Positions 29,634 to 38,272 of a stretch of 39,182 nucleotides of DNA are shown here, piece by piece. Position numbers and translations under genes: made by a program. Origin of the DNA: CAIWCD01 sp043782365. GTDB taxonomy: Bacteria; Myxococcota; Myxococcia; Myxococcales; 40CM-4-68-19. The notes beneath the pieces are model-generated. The model was given only the letters and a program-made list of their open reading frames with translations. It made no database searches and was not told where the DNA came from. Where the stretch lies: NCBI GenBank assembly GCA_043782365.1, contig JAYWAO010000150.1, positions 1-39,182 on the forward strand, in the 5' to 3' direction. Position 1 is the stretch's first letter; every line of letters starts with the position of its first letter.

Positions 29634-30905
29634 GTGTCCACAGCTTGCATCCTCGACCCGCAGGCCCCCGGGCCCGATGGCCGCGTCCCTCTGGCGCTCC
29701 GCTCGGGCCCGCCGCCCACGCTCTGGGGTCTGCTCGAGTGCGAGGTCGCAGGGCCGCGCGCACCCCGCGTGCCGCCCCGCTTCTTCCTCAAAGAGGGCGC
29801 GCGGCTGGTCGCCGCGCAGACGCTGCTGCTCGAGCCGTTCGAGGGCCGCCTGCGGGCGATCATCAAGCTGCCGGCGGCGGAGTGCGCGCTCTCGATGGAG
29901 CCCGCCGAGGATCTCGCGGCCCATCCTCTCGGCCCTGTCCGTATCGAGCACCTTGGGGCCGCCGAGGCCGCTGCCCGGATCGCGCTGCGCATCGCCATAC
30001 GCGACGGTCCGGCGGGAGTGGCGCGGACCTCTGCGGCCGCGGCGAAGGAGATCGCGCAGGCGCGCGGGGCGAGGCTGGGCGCGCTCAAGCGGCAGGTGCG
30101 CTCTCTCGTCTTCCCGATGATCACCTCGGGCGACCTGACCCAGGCCCGCGCCCGCAAGCTGGAGCGGCTGCGGCCCCACTTGCGCACCGAGCTTCCGCAC
30201 CGCCAGATCGGCGACAAGCTCGACTTCCTCACCGACGCGCTCCGGGCCGAGACCGGGCTCGCCGACACCGAGAACGTCTCCGCCAACGACTACGACGCCG
30301 ACGCCCTCGGGCTCATCGACGCCTGCCGCGACGGCCTCGTGCTCGACTGCGGCGCGGGCCGGCGCAGCCACGCCTTCGACAACGTCGTCAACCTGGAAGT
30401 GGTCGACTACGACTCGACCGACGTGCTGGCGGTGGGCGAGGAGCTCCCCTTCAAAGACGGCTCGTTCGACGGCGTCCTCTCGCTGGCCGTGCTCGAGCAC
30501 GTGCGCGACCCGTTCAAGTGCGCTTCCGAGCTGGCCCGCGTCCTCAAACCGGGCGGCAAGCTCATCTGCTGCGTGCCGTTCCTGCAGCCGCTCCACGGCT
30601 ACCCGCACCACTACTTCAACATGACCCACCAGGGTCTGCGCTCCCTCTTCGAGCGCACGCTGACCATCGATCGCCAGGTGGTGGCCGACTCCACCGGGCC
30701 CGTCTGGAGCCTCACCGCCTTCGTGCAGGCCTGGGCGCGCGGGCTCCCGTCCGGGGAGCGCGAGCGCTTCCTCGACCTGCCGCTGCGGACGTTCCAGAAG
30801 CCCGCCGAGGCGCTCTTGCAAGAGCCCTACGTGCGGAAGCTGCCAGAGGCGCAGCGGTTCGAGCTGGCCTCGGCGACGATCCTCTTTGCGACCAAAGGCC
30901 GCTGA
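29634..30905 (+). CDS. SAM-dependent methyltransferase (Methyltransf_11 type)
   Basis: 423 residues from a GTG with AAGGGGG five bases upstream. The N-terminal 200 residues hold no recognised domain (perhaps a sugar- or lipid-binding region). The C-terminal half has GLVLDCGAGRRSH (SAM-binding), VVNLEVVDYDSTDVLAV, GEELPFKDGSFDGVLSLAVLEHV and ELARVLKPGGKLICCVPFLQPLHGYP, the core of class I methyltransferases of the type often found in glycan or lipid biosynthesis. The target is unknown. It follows glyS by 12 bases. Confidence 0.82.
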   Translation: MSTACILDPQAPGPDGRVPLALRSGPPPTLWGLLECEVAGPRAPRVPPRFFLKEGARLVAAQTLLLEPFEGRLRAIIKLPAAECALSMEPAEDLAAHPLGPVRIEHLGAAEAAARIALRIAIRDGPAGVARTSAAAAKEIAQARGARLGALKRQVRSLVFPMITSGDLTQARARKLERLRPHLRTELPHRQIGDKLDFLTDALRAETGLADTENVSANDYDADALGLIDACRDGLVLDCGAGRRSHAFDNVVNLEVVDYDSTDVLAVGEELPFKDGSFDGVLSLAVLEHVRDPFKCASELARVLKPGGKLICCVPFLQPLHGYPHHYFNMTHQGLRSLFERTLTIDRQVVADSTGPVWSLTAFVQAWARGLPSGERERFLDLPLRTFQKPAEALLQEPYVRKLPEAQRFELASATILFATKGR

Positions 30906-31015
30906 GCCCGACCTGCCGCCGCAGGCGCACAGCGAAGCGTCCCCCTGCCGCGGCGGCTGAATCACGGCGGTGGCCGGGCCGTCACACTCTTCCCAATCCC
31001 CGCCCGCCTCCACCG

Positions 31016-31044
31016 TTGACTTGAACCCTGCTCTCCCTTAGGTT
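31016..31044 (+). promoter_or_regulatory. Candidate sigma-70 promoter of the lipoprotein operon
   Basis: TTGACT (31016-31021), a 17-base spacer and TAGGTT (31039-31044). The predicted start is near 31051, about 37 bases before ATG 31088. Confidence 0.5.
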
Positions 31045-31087
31045 CCGCGCCCTTCAACGCCCTCTTGCGAAGCCGAGCCCGCCTCCC

Positions 31088-32656
31088 ATGTCCGCAGCCC
31101 CCCGCCAGAGTGCCCTCCGCAGCCCGTCGCCGCTCGCGTCCGTGGCGGCCCGCCCGCTGCTCACGGCGAGCCTGCTCGCCGCCGTCTGCGCCGTGGCGCT
31201 TTGCACCGCCTGCGCCGAGCCGCCCGCGCTCCTGCCGCCCCCCTTCGGCCCCGACCAGGACGCGCCCAAGCCCACCCGGCTCTTCTTCCCCACCGGCCTC
31301 GCGGTGCAGCCCACCTCCGGGCACCTTCTGGTGGTCAACGGCAACTTCAACCACGAGTTCGACTCGGGCACCCTCGTCTCCCTCGACCCGAAGTACCTCG
31401 CGGACGCCTTCGCGGCCCCGCCGGCAGATCCTTCCAAGCCGCTCGAGCCCCTCGTCCAGCAGATCCCCGCCGGACACAGCGCCAGCTCGACCCCCTACTG
31501 CGGCGGCGACAAGTCGGGCGCTTACTGCGGCGCGGTGATGATCGGCAGCTACGGCGGGCCGCTCCTCTTCGACCGCAGCGGCCTGCGCGCCTACACGGGC
31601 TCGCGCGACTCGAGCACGCTCGACGGGGTCACCATCAAGCCGTCCACGGGCGAGCTCTCCTGCCTCTACCAGCCGGACGGCTCGCGCGACTGCCGCGCGG
31701 GCGTCGTCAACACCCGCGCCAGCTACAACATCGAGGGGCCGTACACGCTGGTGAACGGCTTCGCGCGGCTCCCTGGCACTCCGGCGGCGCAGCCCGACCA
31801 GGAGGTCATGTTCGTCAACCAGCTCACGCCCAGCGTGGACCGGATCGAGAGCAACATCCTCTTCACCTCGTCGCGGGTGGCGGCGCTCCTGCCCTACGAC
31901 GCGGCGAGCACCGGGCCAGCGAGCTACTACGTCGCGGCGGCCTCCGACGCGTACACCGCGGGCGGCGTCGGCGCGGGCCCGGTGGTCTTCGACGCAGGCC
32001 GCCGGCAGCTCATCCTCGGCGGCTGCTACAGCCGGTACTCGAGCGGCAGCGTCGGCGAGCCGTCGAGCGGAAAGTGCGGCTCGGTCTCCACCAACTACCT
32101 GCGCTTCATGGGCGTGGACGAAGGCTCGAACGCGGGCGTCCGCCTGGTGGACATCAAGGGCGACGTGCTCTCCACCGACACCGAGGCGCTGGCGCTCGGG
32201 GGCCTCGACACCAGCGTCACCCCGGCGCAGTACCGCACGCTCTACGTGGCGACCCGCTTTCCCGACCTGCTCGCCGAGTTCGAGCTGCCCTCCGACCCGC
32301 GCCGGCCCTTGGCCCTGCGCCGCGCGACGCCGATGCCGATCTCGCCCGCGCAGATCCTGCTGCTCAAGCGGCCTGCCTCTCTCGGCCAGAGCCTGCCCGA
32401 CCTGCTCCTGGTCAGCGCCGAGTCGAGCGGCAGCGTCGCCATCTACGACGCCACCGCGGGCCAGGTGGTCGCCCAGGTCGAGCGGCTCGGCAGCGCGCCG
32501 TTCGCGATGGTGCAGCTGGCCGACTCGGCCGACGGCACCAAGGCGCAGGTGGCGCTCTCGGTCTTCCAGGACTGCCGGATCGCGCTGATCGACATCGACT
32601 ACGCGAGGCCCTGGCAGGCCCGCCTCCGGGCGCGCCTCGGGAGCTGCCCCCTGTGA
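31088..32656 (+). CDS. Lipoprotein with propeller-like repeats
   Basis: 522 residues, ATG with promoter upstream. Long N-terminal basic region, then a hydrophobic segment ending ALCTACAEPP that looks like a lipobox (Cys near residue 43). The mature part has repeated beta-rich segments such as RLFFPTGLAVQPTSGHLLVVNGNFNHEFD and LLVSAESSGSVAIYDATAGQVVAQVERLGSAPFAMVQLAD, similar to YncE-like beta-propellers. No catalytic motif is seen. It is the first gene of an overlapping pair with the 867-residue lipoprotein. Probably surface- or periplasm-exposed in the outer envelope. Confidence 0.75.
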   Translation: MSAAPRQSALRSPSPLASVAARPLLTASLLAAVCAVALCTACAEPPALLPPPFGPDQDAPKPTRLFFPTGLAVQPTSGHLLVVNGNFNHEFDSGTLVSLDPKYLADAFAAPPADPSKPLEPLVQQIPAGHSASSTPYCGGDKSGAYCGAVMIGSYGGPLLFDRSGLRAYTGSRDSSTLDGVTIKPSTGELSCLYQPDGSRDCRAGVVNTRASYNIEGPYTLVNGFARLPGTPAAQPDQEVMFVNQLTPSVDRIESNILFTSSRVAALLPYDAASTGPASYYVAAASDAYTAGGVGAGPVVFDAGRRQLILGGCYSRYSSGSVGEPSSGKCGSVSTNYLRFMGVDEGSNAGVRLVDIKGDVLSTDTEALALGGLDTSVTPAQYRTLYVATRFPDLLAEFELPSDPRRPLALRRATPMPISPAQILLLKRPASLGQSLPDLLLVSAESSGSVAIYDATAGQVVAQVERLGSAPFAMVQLADSADGTKAQVALSVFQDCRIALIDIDYARPWQARLRARLGSCPL

Positions 32657-35256
32657 ACCGCCTGCTCCGCGTCCGTCTCGTCCTGCCCTTCGTCCTCGGC
32701 GCCGCCGCGCTCTGGGCAGCCGTCGCCCCGGGCTGCTCGGCCACCGTCACCCCGGCCACCTCGGGCGACTTCAACTCGCCCGGCGGCGTGGCCATCGCGC
32801 CCGCCCGCGACCGCGATCTGCTGATCGTCACCTCGACGGGCTCGGACGAGCTGAAGGCGATCACGATCTGTAATACACCTACGCTCGCCGACGGCGGCGC
32901 GCCCAACACCACCTGCGATCCCGCCTCCGACTTCCAGTTCCTCCCGGGGCCCATCCGCGTCTTCCCGGGGTCGTTCCCGGTCGGAAACCGGCCCGTGCAC
33001 ATCGCCGGGCTCTCGATGAAGACGGCGGCAGGCGCGATCTCGGGCGCGGTGCTGGTGGCCGGCGTCGCCTCGCTCGCCTCCGATGCGGGCACGGCGCAGG
33101 CGCTGCCGGCGGTGAAGTTGATCGACACCGTCAACCTGGTGGACGCGGTCCAGAAGACCGCCGAGGCCAAGAAGGCTGCCGACATCGCGCTCGACGCGCC
33201 GCCCATCGACGTGGTGGCCGTGCAGCCCGCGGTCCCGTACCTGGTCCTCTCGGACGCCGGCCCTGGCAGCGAGCCACCGGCCGACGCGGGCACCGCGCAG
33301 CCCGGCGTCGCGGGCATCGCCTTCGTGCTGACGCAGGCGCTCTCGGGCGCGGCCGACGCGGGCGCGGCGCTGGTCCCCACCGCGCTCAGCCGCATCACGG
33401 TGGAGCCCCTGTCCACGGGCCCCGTCGGCAGCGTCACCGGCCGCTGCGCGCTCGACCTCGTCGGCGCGCGCCTCGCGGTGGTGCCGGGCTCGAGCGAGAA
33501 GGTCTACGTCTCCGACGCGACCGGAAGCCCCGTCGCCGGCGGCAAGGGCGACGGCGTCTTGGAGATCGACTCGACCCCCGCCGCGATGCCCGCGCCCGTG
33601 GCGGGCGCCGTCCCCCCGGCCTGCAAGGTGCTGCGGCGGTTCTCCACCGTGCACCCGGTCAACCAGGTCGCGCAGAACATCTTCTCGATTGCGGTCTCTC
33701 CCGCCTGGTTTGCCAGTGACGGGCGCACCTTCCCCGCGGGCGCGTTCCTCCTCGGCGCCACGGCCGACGGCCACCTCATCCTCTGGCGCACCGACACCGC
33801 GAAGCTGATGCCGCTGCCCCCTTTCAATCCGATCTGGCAGAACGGCAGCTACAGCGAGCTGACCGGCGTGGACAAGCTCAACGAGGCGCGCGAGCTCCCC
33901 GACGGCAGCGTGGTCCCGGTGCTGGCCGACGGCAGCTTCGGCGCGCCGTTCCCAGGCGTGACGGTGCCCCGGATGGAGCCGCTGCGCGCGGGCCCCACGC
34001 GGGAGGTCTCGTTCCTCAAGCCGCCGGACCCCAACCACTGCCCGGCCGGCTGGCCCATCGACAAGCCCTGCGCGCTGGTGAACGTGGGCCCTGCCGTTTG
34101 CGGCAAGTACTCTGCCGCGCAGGACGGCAACCTCGGGCTCGTCGCCGCGGCCGCCACCGGCGACGGCTACGTGCGCTTCCTCGACATGGAGCGCAGCCGC
34201 TTCATCTCCGACACCCGCGACGCCTACCTCTCGCCGAGCGACCCGAACTACTCGACCTGCCCGCGGCCCTCGGGCGCGCCGGCCTACGTCGACACCGCGA
34301 CGCAGTCGCTCACGTTGATCTTCAGCGAGAGCTCCGCGGCGACCGCGCCCACGCTCGACCTCGCGCCCGCCGACACCACCCACGACATCCAGGCGGGCTG
34401 GACCACCGCCGGCGTCTCGCGCAGCTCCAACTGGTTCGCCCGTTTCCATGGCGTCATCCCGGGCCTGGAGCGGCGCGGCGGCACCCTCAGCCGGCCCGTG
34501 CAGGCGATGGGGAGCAAGCTGCGGTTCGACCTGCCGGGCCAGGACCTCACCCCCTGGGTCAACGCGGGGATGCTGCAGGTGGGCGACGTGATCGCCTTCG
34601 CCATCTTCTCCCACGCGGACGGCGCGGCGGTGTGCAGCGCGTTGGCGACGGAGAACACCCTGCCTTTCAGGCGCGAGTACGCGATCACCGCCATCGGCAA
34701 GAGCTCGCTCGACCTCGCCCCCTCTGCCGACGGCCTCTCCGGTGAAGACGGCGGCGTCCCCGGGTTCGATCCCCCGCTCGACTGCCTCGCGAGCCCCGTG
34801 GGCGCCTCGCTGCAGTTCCGTACGGCGGGCAACGCGCCGTGGCTGGTGCTGCAGGGCCTCGAGTACCGCGGCCGGGCCGCCACCAACGTGCGCGCGGTCT
34901 TCGGCGAGCCGCGGTTCGACTACCCGCTCGACTACACCTTCGACCCCACCAACCTGTCGAAGCTGCCGACGCCGGCCACCAACATCGGCCTCGCCTTCAC
35001 CATCTCGTACGCGGGCACCGAGGGCGTGAAGATCCCCGCAGGGAGCTACTTCGAGATCCGGGTCGCCTCGGGCCAGCAGCCCACCCAGGTCTCGGACACG
35101 GGCTCGATCTCCGGGTTCGCCGGGCCGATGGTGACCTACTCGTCGGAGAAGATCCGCAACGGCCTGCTCTTCGTCACCATGACCGGGGCCAACTCGGTGC
35201 TGCAGATCGACTCCAGCCTCCTGAAGGCGCTCGGCGGCGTGATCGCCTACCGGTAG
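32653..35256 (+). CDS. Large lipoprotein with repeat-rich extracellular-type domains
   Basis: 867 residues from a GTG overlapping the previous stop (GTGA); the frame is open much further upstream but that part covers the first lipoprotein gene. Signal peptide LVLPFVLGAAALWAAVAPGC with a lipobox Cys. The mature part has beta-rich segments (NSPGGVAIAPARDRDLLIVTSTGSDELKAI, VEPLSTGPVGSVTGRCALDLVGARLAVVPGSSEKVYVSDA), two short Cys-rich regions and a bacterial Ig/carbohydrate-type end. No catalytic motif. It was likely made together with the smaller lipoprotein as an outer-membrane pair. Confidence 0.75.
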   Translation: MNRLLRVRLVLPFVLGAAALWAAVAPGCSATVTPATSGDFNSPGGVAIAPARDRDLLIVTSTGSDELKAITICNTPTLADGGAPNTTCDPASDFQFLPGPIRVFPGSFPVGNRPVHIAGLSMKTAAGAISGAVLVAGVASLASDAGTAQALPAVKLIDTVNLVDAVQKTAEAKKAADIALDAPPIDVVAVQPAVPYLVLSDAGPGSEPPADAGTAQPGVAGIAFVLTQALSGAADAGAALVPTALSRITVEPLSTGPVGSVTGRCALDLVGARLAVVPGSSEKVYVSDATGSPVAGGKGDGVLEIDSTPAAMPAPVAGAVPPACKVLRRFSTVHPVNQVAQNIFSIAVSPAWFASDGRTFPAGAFLLGATADGHLILWRTDTAKLMPLPPFNPIWQNGSYSELTGVDKLNEARELPDGSVVPVLADGSFGAPFPGVTVPRMEPLRAGPTREVSFLKPPDPNHCPAGWPIDKPCALVNVGPAVCGKYSAAQDGNLGLVAAAATGDGYVRFLDMERSRFISDTRDAYLSPSDPNYSTCPRPSGAPAYVDTATQSLTLIFSESSAATAPTLDLAPADTTHDIQAGWTTAGVSRSSNWFARFHGVIPGLERRGGTLSRPVQAMGSKLRFDLPGQDLTPWVNAGMLQVGDVIAFAIFSHADGAAVCSALATENTLPFRREYAITAIGKSSLDLAPSADGLSGEDGGVPGFDPPLDCLASPVGASLQFRTAGNAPWLVLQGLEYRGRAATNVRAVFGEPRFDYPLDYTFDPTNLSKLPTPATNIGLAFTISYAGTEGVKIPAGSYFEIRVASGQQPTQVSDTGSISGFAGPMVTYSSEKIRNGLLFVTMTGANSVLQIDSSLLKALGGVIAYR

Positions 35257-35363
35257 GATCGAGGAGTATTCGACCCCGGGTGCAACCCCAGGCTTTACCA
35301 AGTGCCCCGGGTCAAGATACGATCTGGCAGGGCCTGAGTCCGGCTCGCGAGGTTGCTCCTTCC

Positions 35364-36356
35364 ATGACCGATCGCTCCCGTACACCGCGCACGCTCCTCA
35401 TCCCCGACCACGTCTGGCTGGCCTATGACCAGATGGCCACCGACATGGGCTCCGAGCGCGACGGCCTGATCAGCCAGGCGCTCTTCTCGTTCGCGCGCCT
35501 CAACGGCTATCTGGTGCCGTCCGACCTCCAGCGCTTCTCGGCGGGTCCGCCGGCGAGCGCGGCGCAGAGCCAGCCCCAGGCCCAGCTCGAGGACGCCCAG
35601 CCGCCCACCGCGGTCTCGCTGACGCCCGTGCCAGCGCCGGCCAGGCTCAAGCCGCCGACCAGGAGCCCGGCCAAGCAGGACTTCGGCATCGGCGCCACCA
35701 TGATGGAGATGGAGGCGCCCAAGCTTCCACCGGCGCGCAACCTCGAGCGGATGCAGGAGCTCGCGCACCAGCTGCAGCACGACCCGGCGGGCGACGCGCC
35801 GCTCTTCGGCCAGAAGATCCCCACCTCCATGCTCAGCCTCGGCAAGCCGGGGCCCAACACGCCCGCGGTGGGCATGGGGATCGAGGTCGACGACGCGCTC
35901 CTCGGCGACGACGCGAACATCCAGGCCACCAGCATGGAGCTGCCGAGCCTCTCGGCGGGCCACCGGCCGCCGCTGACCACGCCTTCGCGGCCCGTCTCGG
36001 CAGCGGAGATCGGCGCGGTGCCGCTCGACGACGACCCCATCTCGGCGTCCGAGGCCGACCCCTCCCAGCCGAGGGGTCACACGCTGGTGCTGACCGCCGA
36101 CGGGCGCGAGCTCGACCGGGTGGTCAAGGAGCGGTTCCTCATCGGCCGCGGCAAGCACTGAGACCTGATCATCAACTCGGGCAAGGTGAGCCGCGAGCAC
36201 GCCGCCATCACCCGCGAGGGCTCGGACTACTTCATCGAGGACCTCGGGTCGTCCAACGGCACCTGGTACGACAAGCGGCGCATCACCAAGCGGCAGATCC
36301 AAGAGGGCGACGAGTACTTCATCTGCGCCGAGAAGCTGGCCTGCTCGTTCCGGTAG
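35364..36356 (+). CDS. FHA-domain protein with an in-frame TGA in the FHA domain
   Basis: Start ATG at 35364. The N-terminus (TLLIPDHVWLAYDQMATDMGSERDGLISQALFSFARLNG) is a helical putative RHH-like region, followed by a Pro/Gln-rich linker and an FHA domain. At codon 266 the frame meets TGA (36159-36161) in FLIGRGKH-stop-DLIINSGKVSREHA. The frame then continues 64 codons with every FHA landmark (SREHA, EDLGSSNGTWYDKRR) to TAG at 36354. So the product is either truncated, read through, or the TGA is a base error for a Cys codon. FHA domains bind phosphothreonine peptides in signalling. Same strand as the prepilin peptidase 47 bases away. Confidence 0.75.
36159..36197 (+). other. In-frame TGA plus downstream hairpin
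   Basis: TGA at 36159-36161, then a hairpin with arms CTCGGGC (36176-36182) and GCCGCGAG (36190-36197, one bulged G) around the loop AAGGTGA. The loop contains GGT and starts 21 bases after the TGA, within the range of bacterial SECIS elements, but its first two loop bases are AA, where a G is expected. GC-rich DNA makes such hairpins often, so this is a weak SECIS candidate. Confidence 0.3.
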
Positions 36357-36403
36357 CTGCGCCCGTCGATCCCGGCACTGCCTGGCCCGTCACCGCGTCG
36401 CTG

Positions 36404-36832
36404 GTGGTGCTCGGGCTCTGCCTCGCCATCTCGCTCTACACCGACCTCCGCCACCGGCTGATCCTCGACGTGGTCACGGCGCCGGCGCTGCTGGCTGAGC
36501 TGCTCCTGCTCGGGCACGCTGGCGGTAGGGAGCAGCTCCATTCGTCGCTGATCGGGATGGCGGTGCTCTTCGTGCCGCTGCTGCTGTCGTCGCTGCCGAA
36601 GCGGCCGCTGATCGGCGAGGGCGACGCCAAGCTGATGGCCGTGGTGGGCGCGGCGGCCGGGTGGCCCTCGGCGCTGCTGGTGCTGTTCTGGGTGAGCATC
36701 GCGGGCGGCGTGCAGGCGGCGGCGGCGCTGGCGTGGGCGCGGATGCGCGGCGGGGAGAAGCCGGAGTATGTGCCGTATGGGGTGGCGATCGCTGCCGGGA
36801 CGGTGCTGGCCTGGGTGGTCGGGTGGCCGTAG
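36404..36832 (+). CDS. A24-family prepilin peptidase (CpaA-like)
   Basis: 142 residues from a GTG. The two aspartate motifs of A24 peptidases are present: ISLYTDLRHRLI and the GEGDAKLMAVVGAAAGW motif (GxGD). About five or six hydrophobic helices. The cytoplasmic methylase domain of PilD is missing, so it is the short CpaA/TadV type that cleaves leader peptides of Flp-type or other pilins. The true start is not clear: no Shine-Dalgarno precedes the GTG, and the first helix (TASLVVLGLCLAIS) seems to begin a few codons upstream, so some overlap with the FHA gene is possible. Confidence 0.82.
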   Translation: MVLGLCLAISLYTDLRHRLILDVVTAPALLAELLLLGHAGGREQLHSSLIGMAVLFVPLLLSSLPKRPLIGEGDAKLMAVVGAAAGWPSALLVLFWVSIAGGVQAAAALAWARMRGGEKPEYVPYGVAIAAGTVLAWVVGWP

Positions 36833-36876
36833 CCCCAATGCCGCTCACATAACGGGGTCGAGGCACCCGAATCCGG

Positions 36877-36898
36877 AGCCCCGGCAAATGCCGGGGCT
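36877..36898. repeat. Perfect palindrome, copy 1 (AGCCCCGGCA-AA-TGCCGGGGCT)
   Basis: Two 10-base arms around AA. The flanking GG also matches copy 2 in reverse complement. It may be a bidirectional terminator-like hairpin or a REP-type repeat. Confidence 0.6.
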
Positions 36899-37029
36899 AG
36901 AAGGACAGCCGCCCTTCCGGGCTGCGAGCCGTGCGTCGGGTGCGTCCAGAGTCGACCTTGGCCGCGGGTTCCTCGACGGGTGACCCGAGGGTCTTGTCCC
37001 GGTTCGCCAGATGTGTCGCTCAAGGAGGC

Positions 37030-37051
37030 AGCCCCGGCATTTGCCGGGGCT
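37030..37051. repeat. Perfect palindrome, copy 2 (inverted to copy 1)
   Basis: Same arms around TT, exactly the reverse complement of copy 1, 131 bases later. The GGAG flank is shared over 24 bases in total. Together with the related core inside the peptidase gene (2531-2547) this suggests a repeat family. Confidence 0.6.
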
Positions 37052-37287
37052 CCTGAGTGCGACCCCAACCCCGGTGCTCACTGATCGGCATTGGTTCTAG
37101 ACTGGCGATGGGTCCGGGACTTCTCGAATCAGGACGAGGAACTTCGTGTGGTGGTGCCATCAAGCCGACCGCAACCGGGCTGCGCGGCCGGACAGCCCTC
37201 CGCACCCCTGAAACGAGGTCGCGCCCCCGGAGAAGGCGCACCACCGCCCGCCTCTGCAGCACCTGGCTGTGATCGCCTGACCACCAT

Positions 37288-37297
37288 TGTGATCACA
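37288..37297. promoter_or_regulatory. Palindrome TGTGATCACA before parA
   Basis: Perfect 10-base palindrome 103 bases before the parA ATG. It resembles fused TGTGA/TCACA half-sites of CRP-like regulators. Possible operator; weak. Confidence 0.3.
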
Positions 37298-37399
37298 CCT
37301 TGATCCACGCCCCCAGCCGTGGTACCTCGCGATCCCCTCTCCCCCGTTGCCCGGCCGATCTCTCTCGAGGCCGCCGTGGAGAGAGGCCGGGGCTCAGAC

Positions 37400-38272
37400 A
37401 TGGCGCTGGTGATCGCGGTCGTGAACCAGAAGGGTGGGGTCGGCAAGACCACCACGTCCGTCAACCTCGCCGCCTCGCTCGCGGTGGCCGAGCGCAGGGT
37501 GCTGCTGGTCGACCTCGACCCGCAGGGGAACGCGTCGAGCGGCCTCGGCATCCCCAGGGACGACAGCGGCGAGCGGGCATCGGTCTACCACGCGCTCCTC
37601 GGCGAGCACGACGCCCGGACCGCGCTGCACCCGACCGAGGTGGCGCTGCTCTCGATCCTCCCCTCGGGCACTGACCTCGTCGGCGCCGAGCTGGAGCTGG
37701 TGAATTTGGAGGCGCGCGAGAGCCGGCTGCGATCGGCGCTCGCCCCTTTGCGCGGGGAGTACGACTACATCCTCATCGACTGCGCGCCCTCCCTGGGCCT
37801 GCTCACCATCAACGCGCTGGTGGCCGCCGACCGGGTGCTGATCCCGCTGCAGGGCGAGTACTACGCGCTCGAGGGCCTGACCGCGCTCCTCCGGACCATC
37901 GACCTGGTGCAGAACTCGCTCAACCGTGAGCTCGAGCTCGACGGCGTGGTGCTCACCATGGTGGACGCGCGCAACAACCTGTCACGGCAGGTCGCCAAGG
38001 ACGTCCAGACCAACCTGCCCGGCAAGGTCTACCAGACGCAGATCCCGCGCAACGTCCGCCTCTCGGAGGCCCCCAGCCACGGGCGGCCGGCGCTGCTCTA
38101 CGACATCGAGTCGAAGGGGGCGCAGGCCTACCTGCAGCTCTCGGCCGAGATGCTGGCCAAGCACCAGGCGGAGGGGGTCCTGGCGGCCGGTCTGCCGCCC
38201 AAGGACAAGGGCGGCGACAAAGCTGCTGACAAGGCCGGCGACAAGCCCGGCGAGAAGAAAGGCCGGAAGTAA
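37400..38272 (+). CDS. parA: ParA chromosome-partitioning ATPase
   Basis: 290 residues from ATG at 37400 (an in-frame GTG at 37319 adds a non-conserved stretch). Deviant Walker A KGGVGKTTT (residues 11-19) directly follows the first strand, then LLVDLDPQGNASSGLG, YDYILIDCAPSLGLLTINALVAAD and PLQGEYYALEGL, all standard for ParA/Soj. It moves chromosome origins by binding DNA and ParB. The last 30 residues (KDKGGDKAADKAGDKPGEKKGRK) are an unusual Lys/Asp/Gly tail. parB follows with no gap. Confidence 0.95.
   Translation: MALVIAVVNQKGGVGKTTTSVNLAASLAVAERRVLLVDLDPQGNASSGLGIPRDDSGERASVYHALLGEHDARTALHPTEVALLSILPSGTDLVGAELELVNLEARESRLRSALAPLRGEYDYILIDCAPSLGLLTINALVAADRVLIPLQGEYYALEGLTALLRTIDLVQNSLNRELELDGVVLTMVDARNNLSRQVAKDVQTNLPGKVYQTQIPRNVRLSEAPSHGRPALLYDIESKGAQAYLQLSAEMLAKHQAEGVLAAGLPPKDKGGDKAADKAGDKPGEKKGRK

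Larger units (their letters stand above)
36833..37399. other. Intergenic region upstream of parA
   Basis: No gene is convincing in these 567 bases. It holds two perfect inverted-repeat palindromes (36877, 37030), and near its end the 10-base palindrome TGTGATCACA (37288-37297), which looks like a fused CRP/FNR-type half-site pair. The parA leader lies from about 37300. No parS-like sequence was noticed. Confidence 0.4.

Noticed and set aside
27231..31013. A 1260-codon open frame on the minus strand across glyQ, glyS and the methyltransferase gene.
   Set aside because: GC-rich DNA keeps antisense frames open. The plus strand here holds well-conserved synthetase genes, and the antisense product shows only codon-bias repeats.
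31201..35256. One 1351-residue protein spanning both lipoprotein genes.
   Set aside because: The first third lies in another frame over a conserved lipoprotein gene; a GTG with its own lipobox signal peptide at 32653 overlaps the previous stop.
35271..35325. Inverted repeat of CCCGGG-type between the lipoprotein and FHA genes as a terminator.
   Set aside because: The two GACCCCGGG-like parts do not pair well over more than six bases and no T-run follows.
34839..36161. FHA gene starting far upstream at 34839.
   Set aside because: That part lies inside the large lipoprotein gene; the ATG at 35364 starts the conserved N-terminus.
36833..37399. A parS site (TGTTTCACGTGAAACA-type) or tRNA near parAB.
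   Set aside because: I did not find a matching palindrome or a cloverleaf in this interval by eye.
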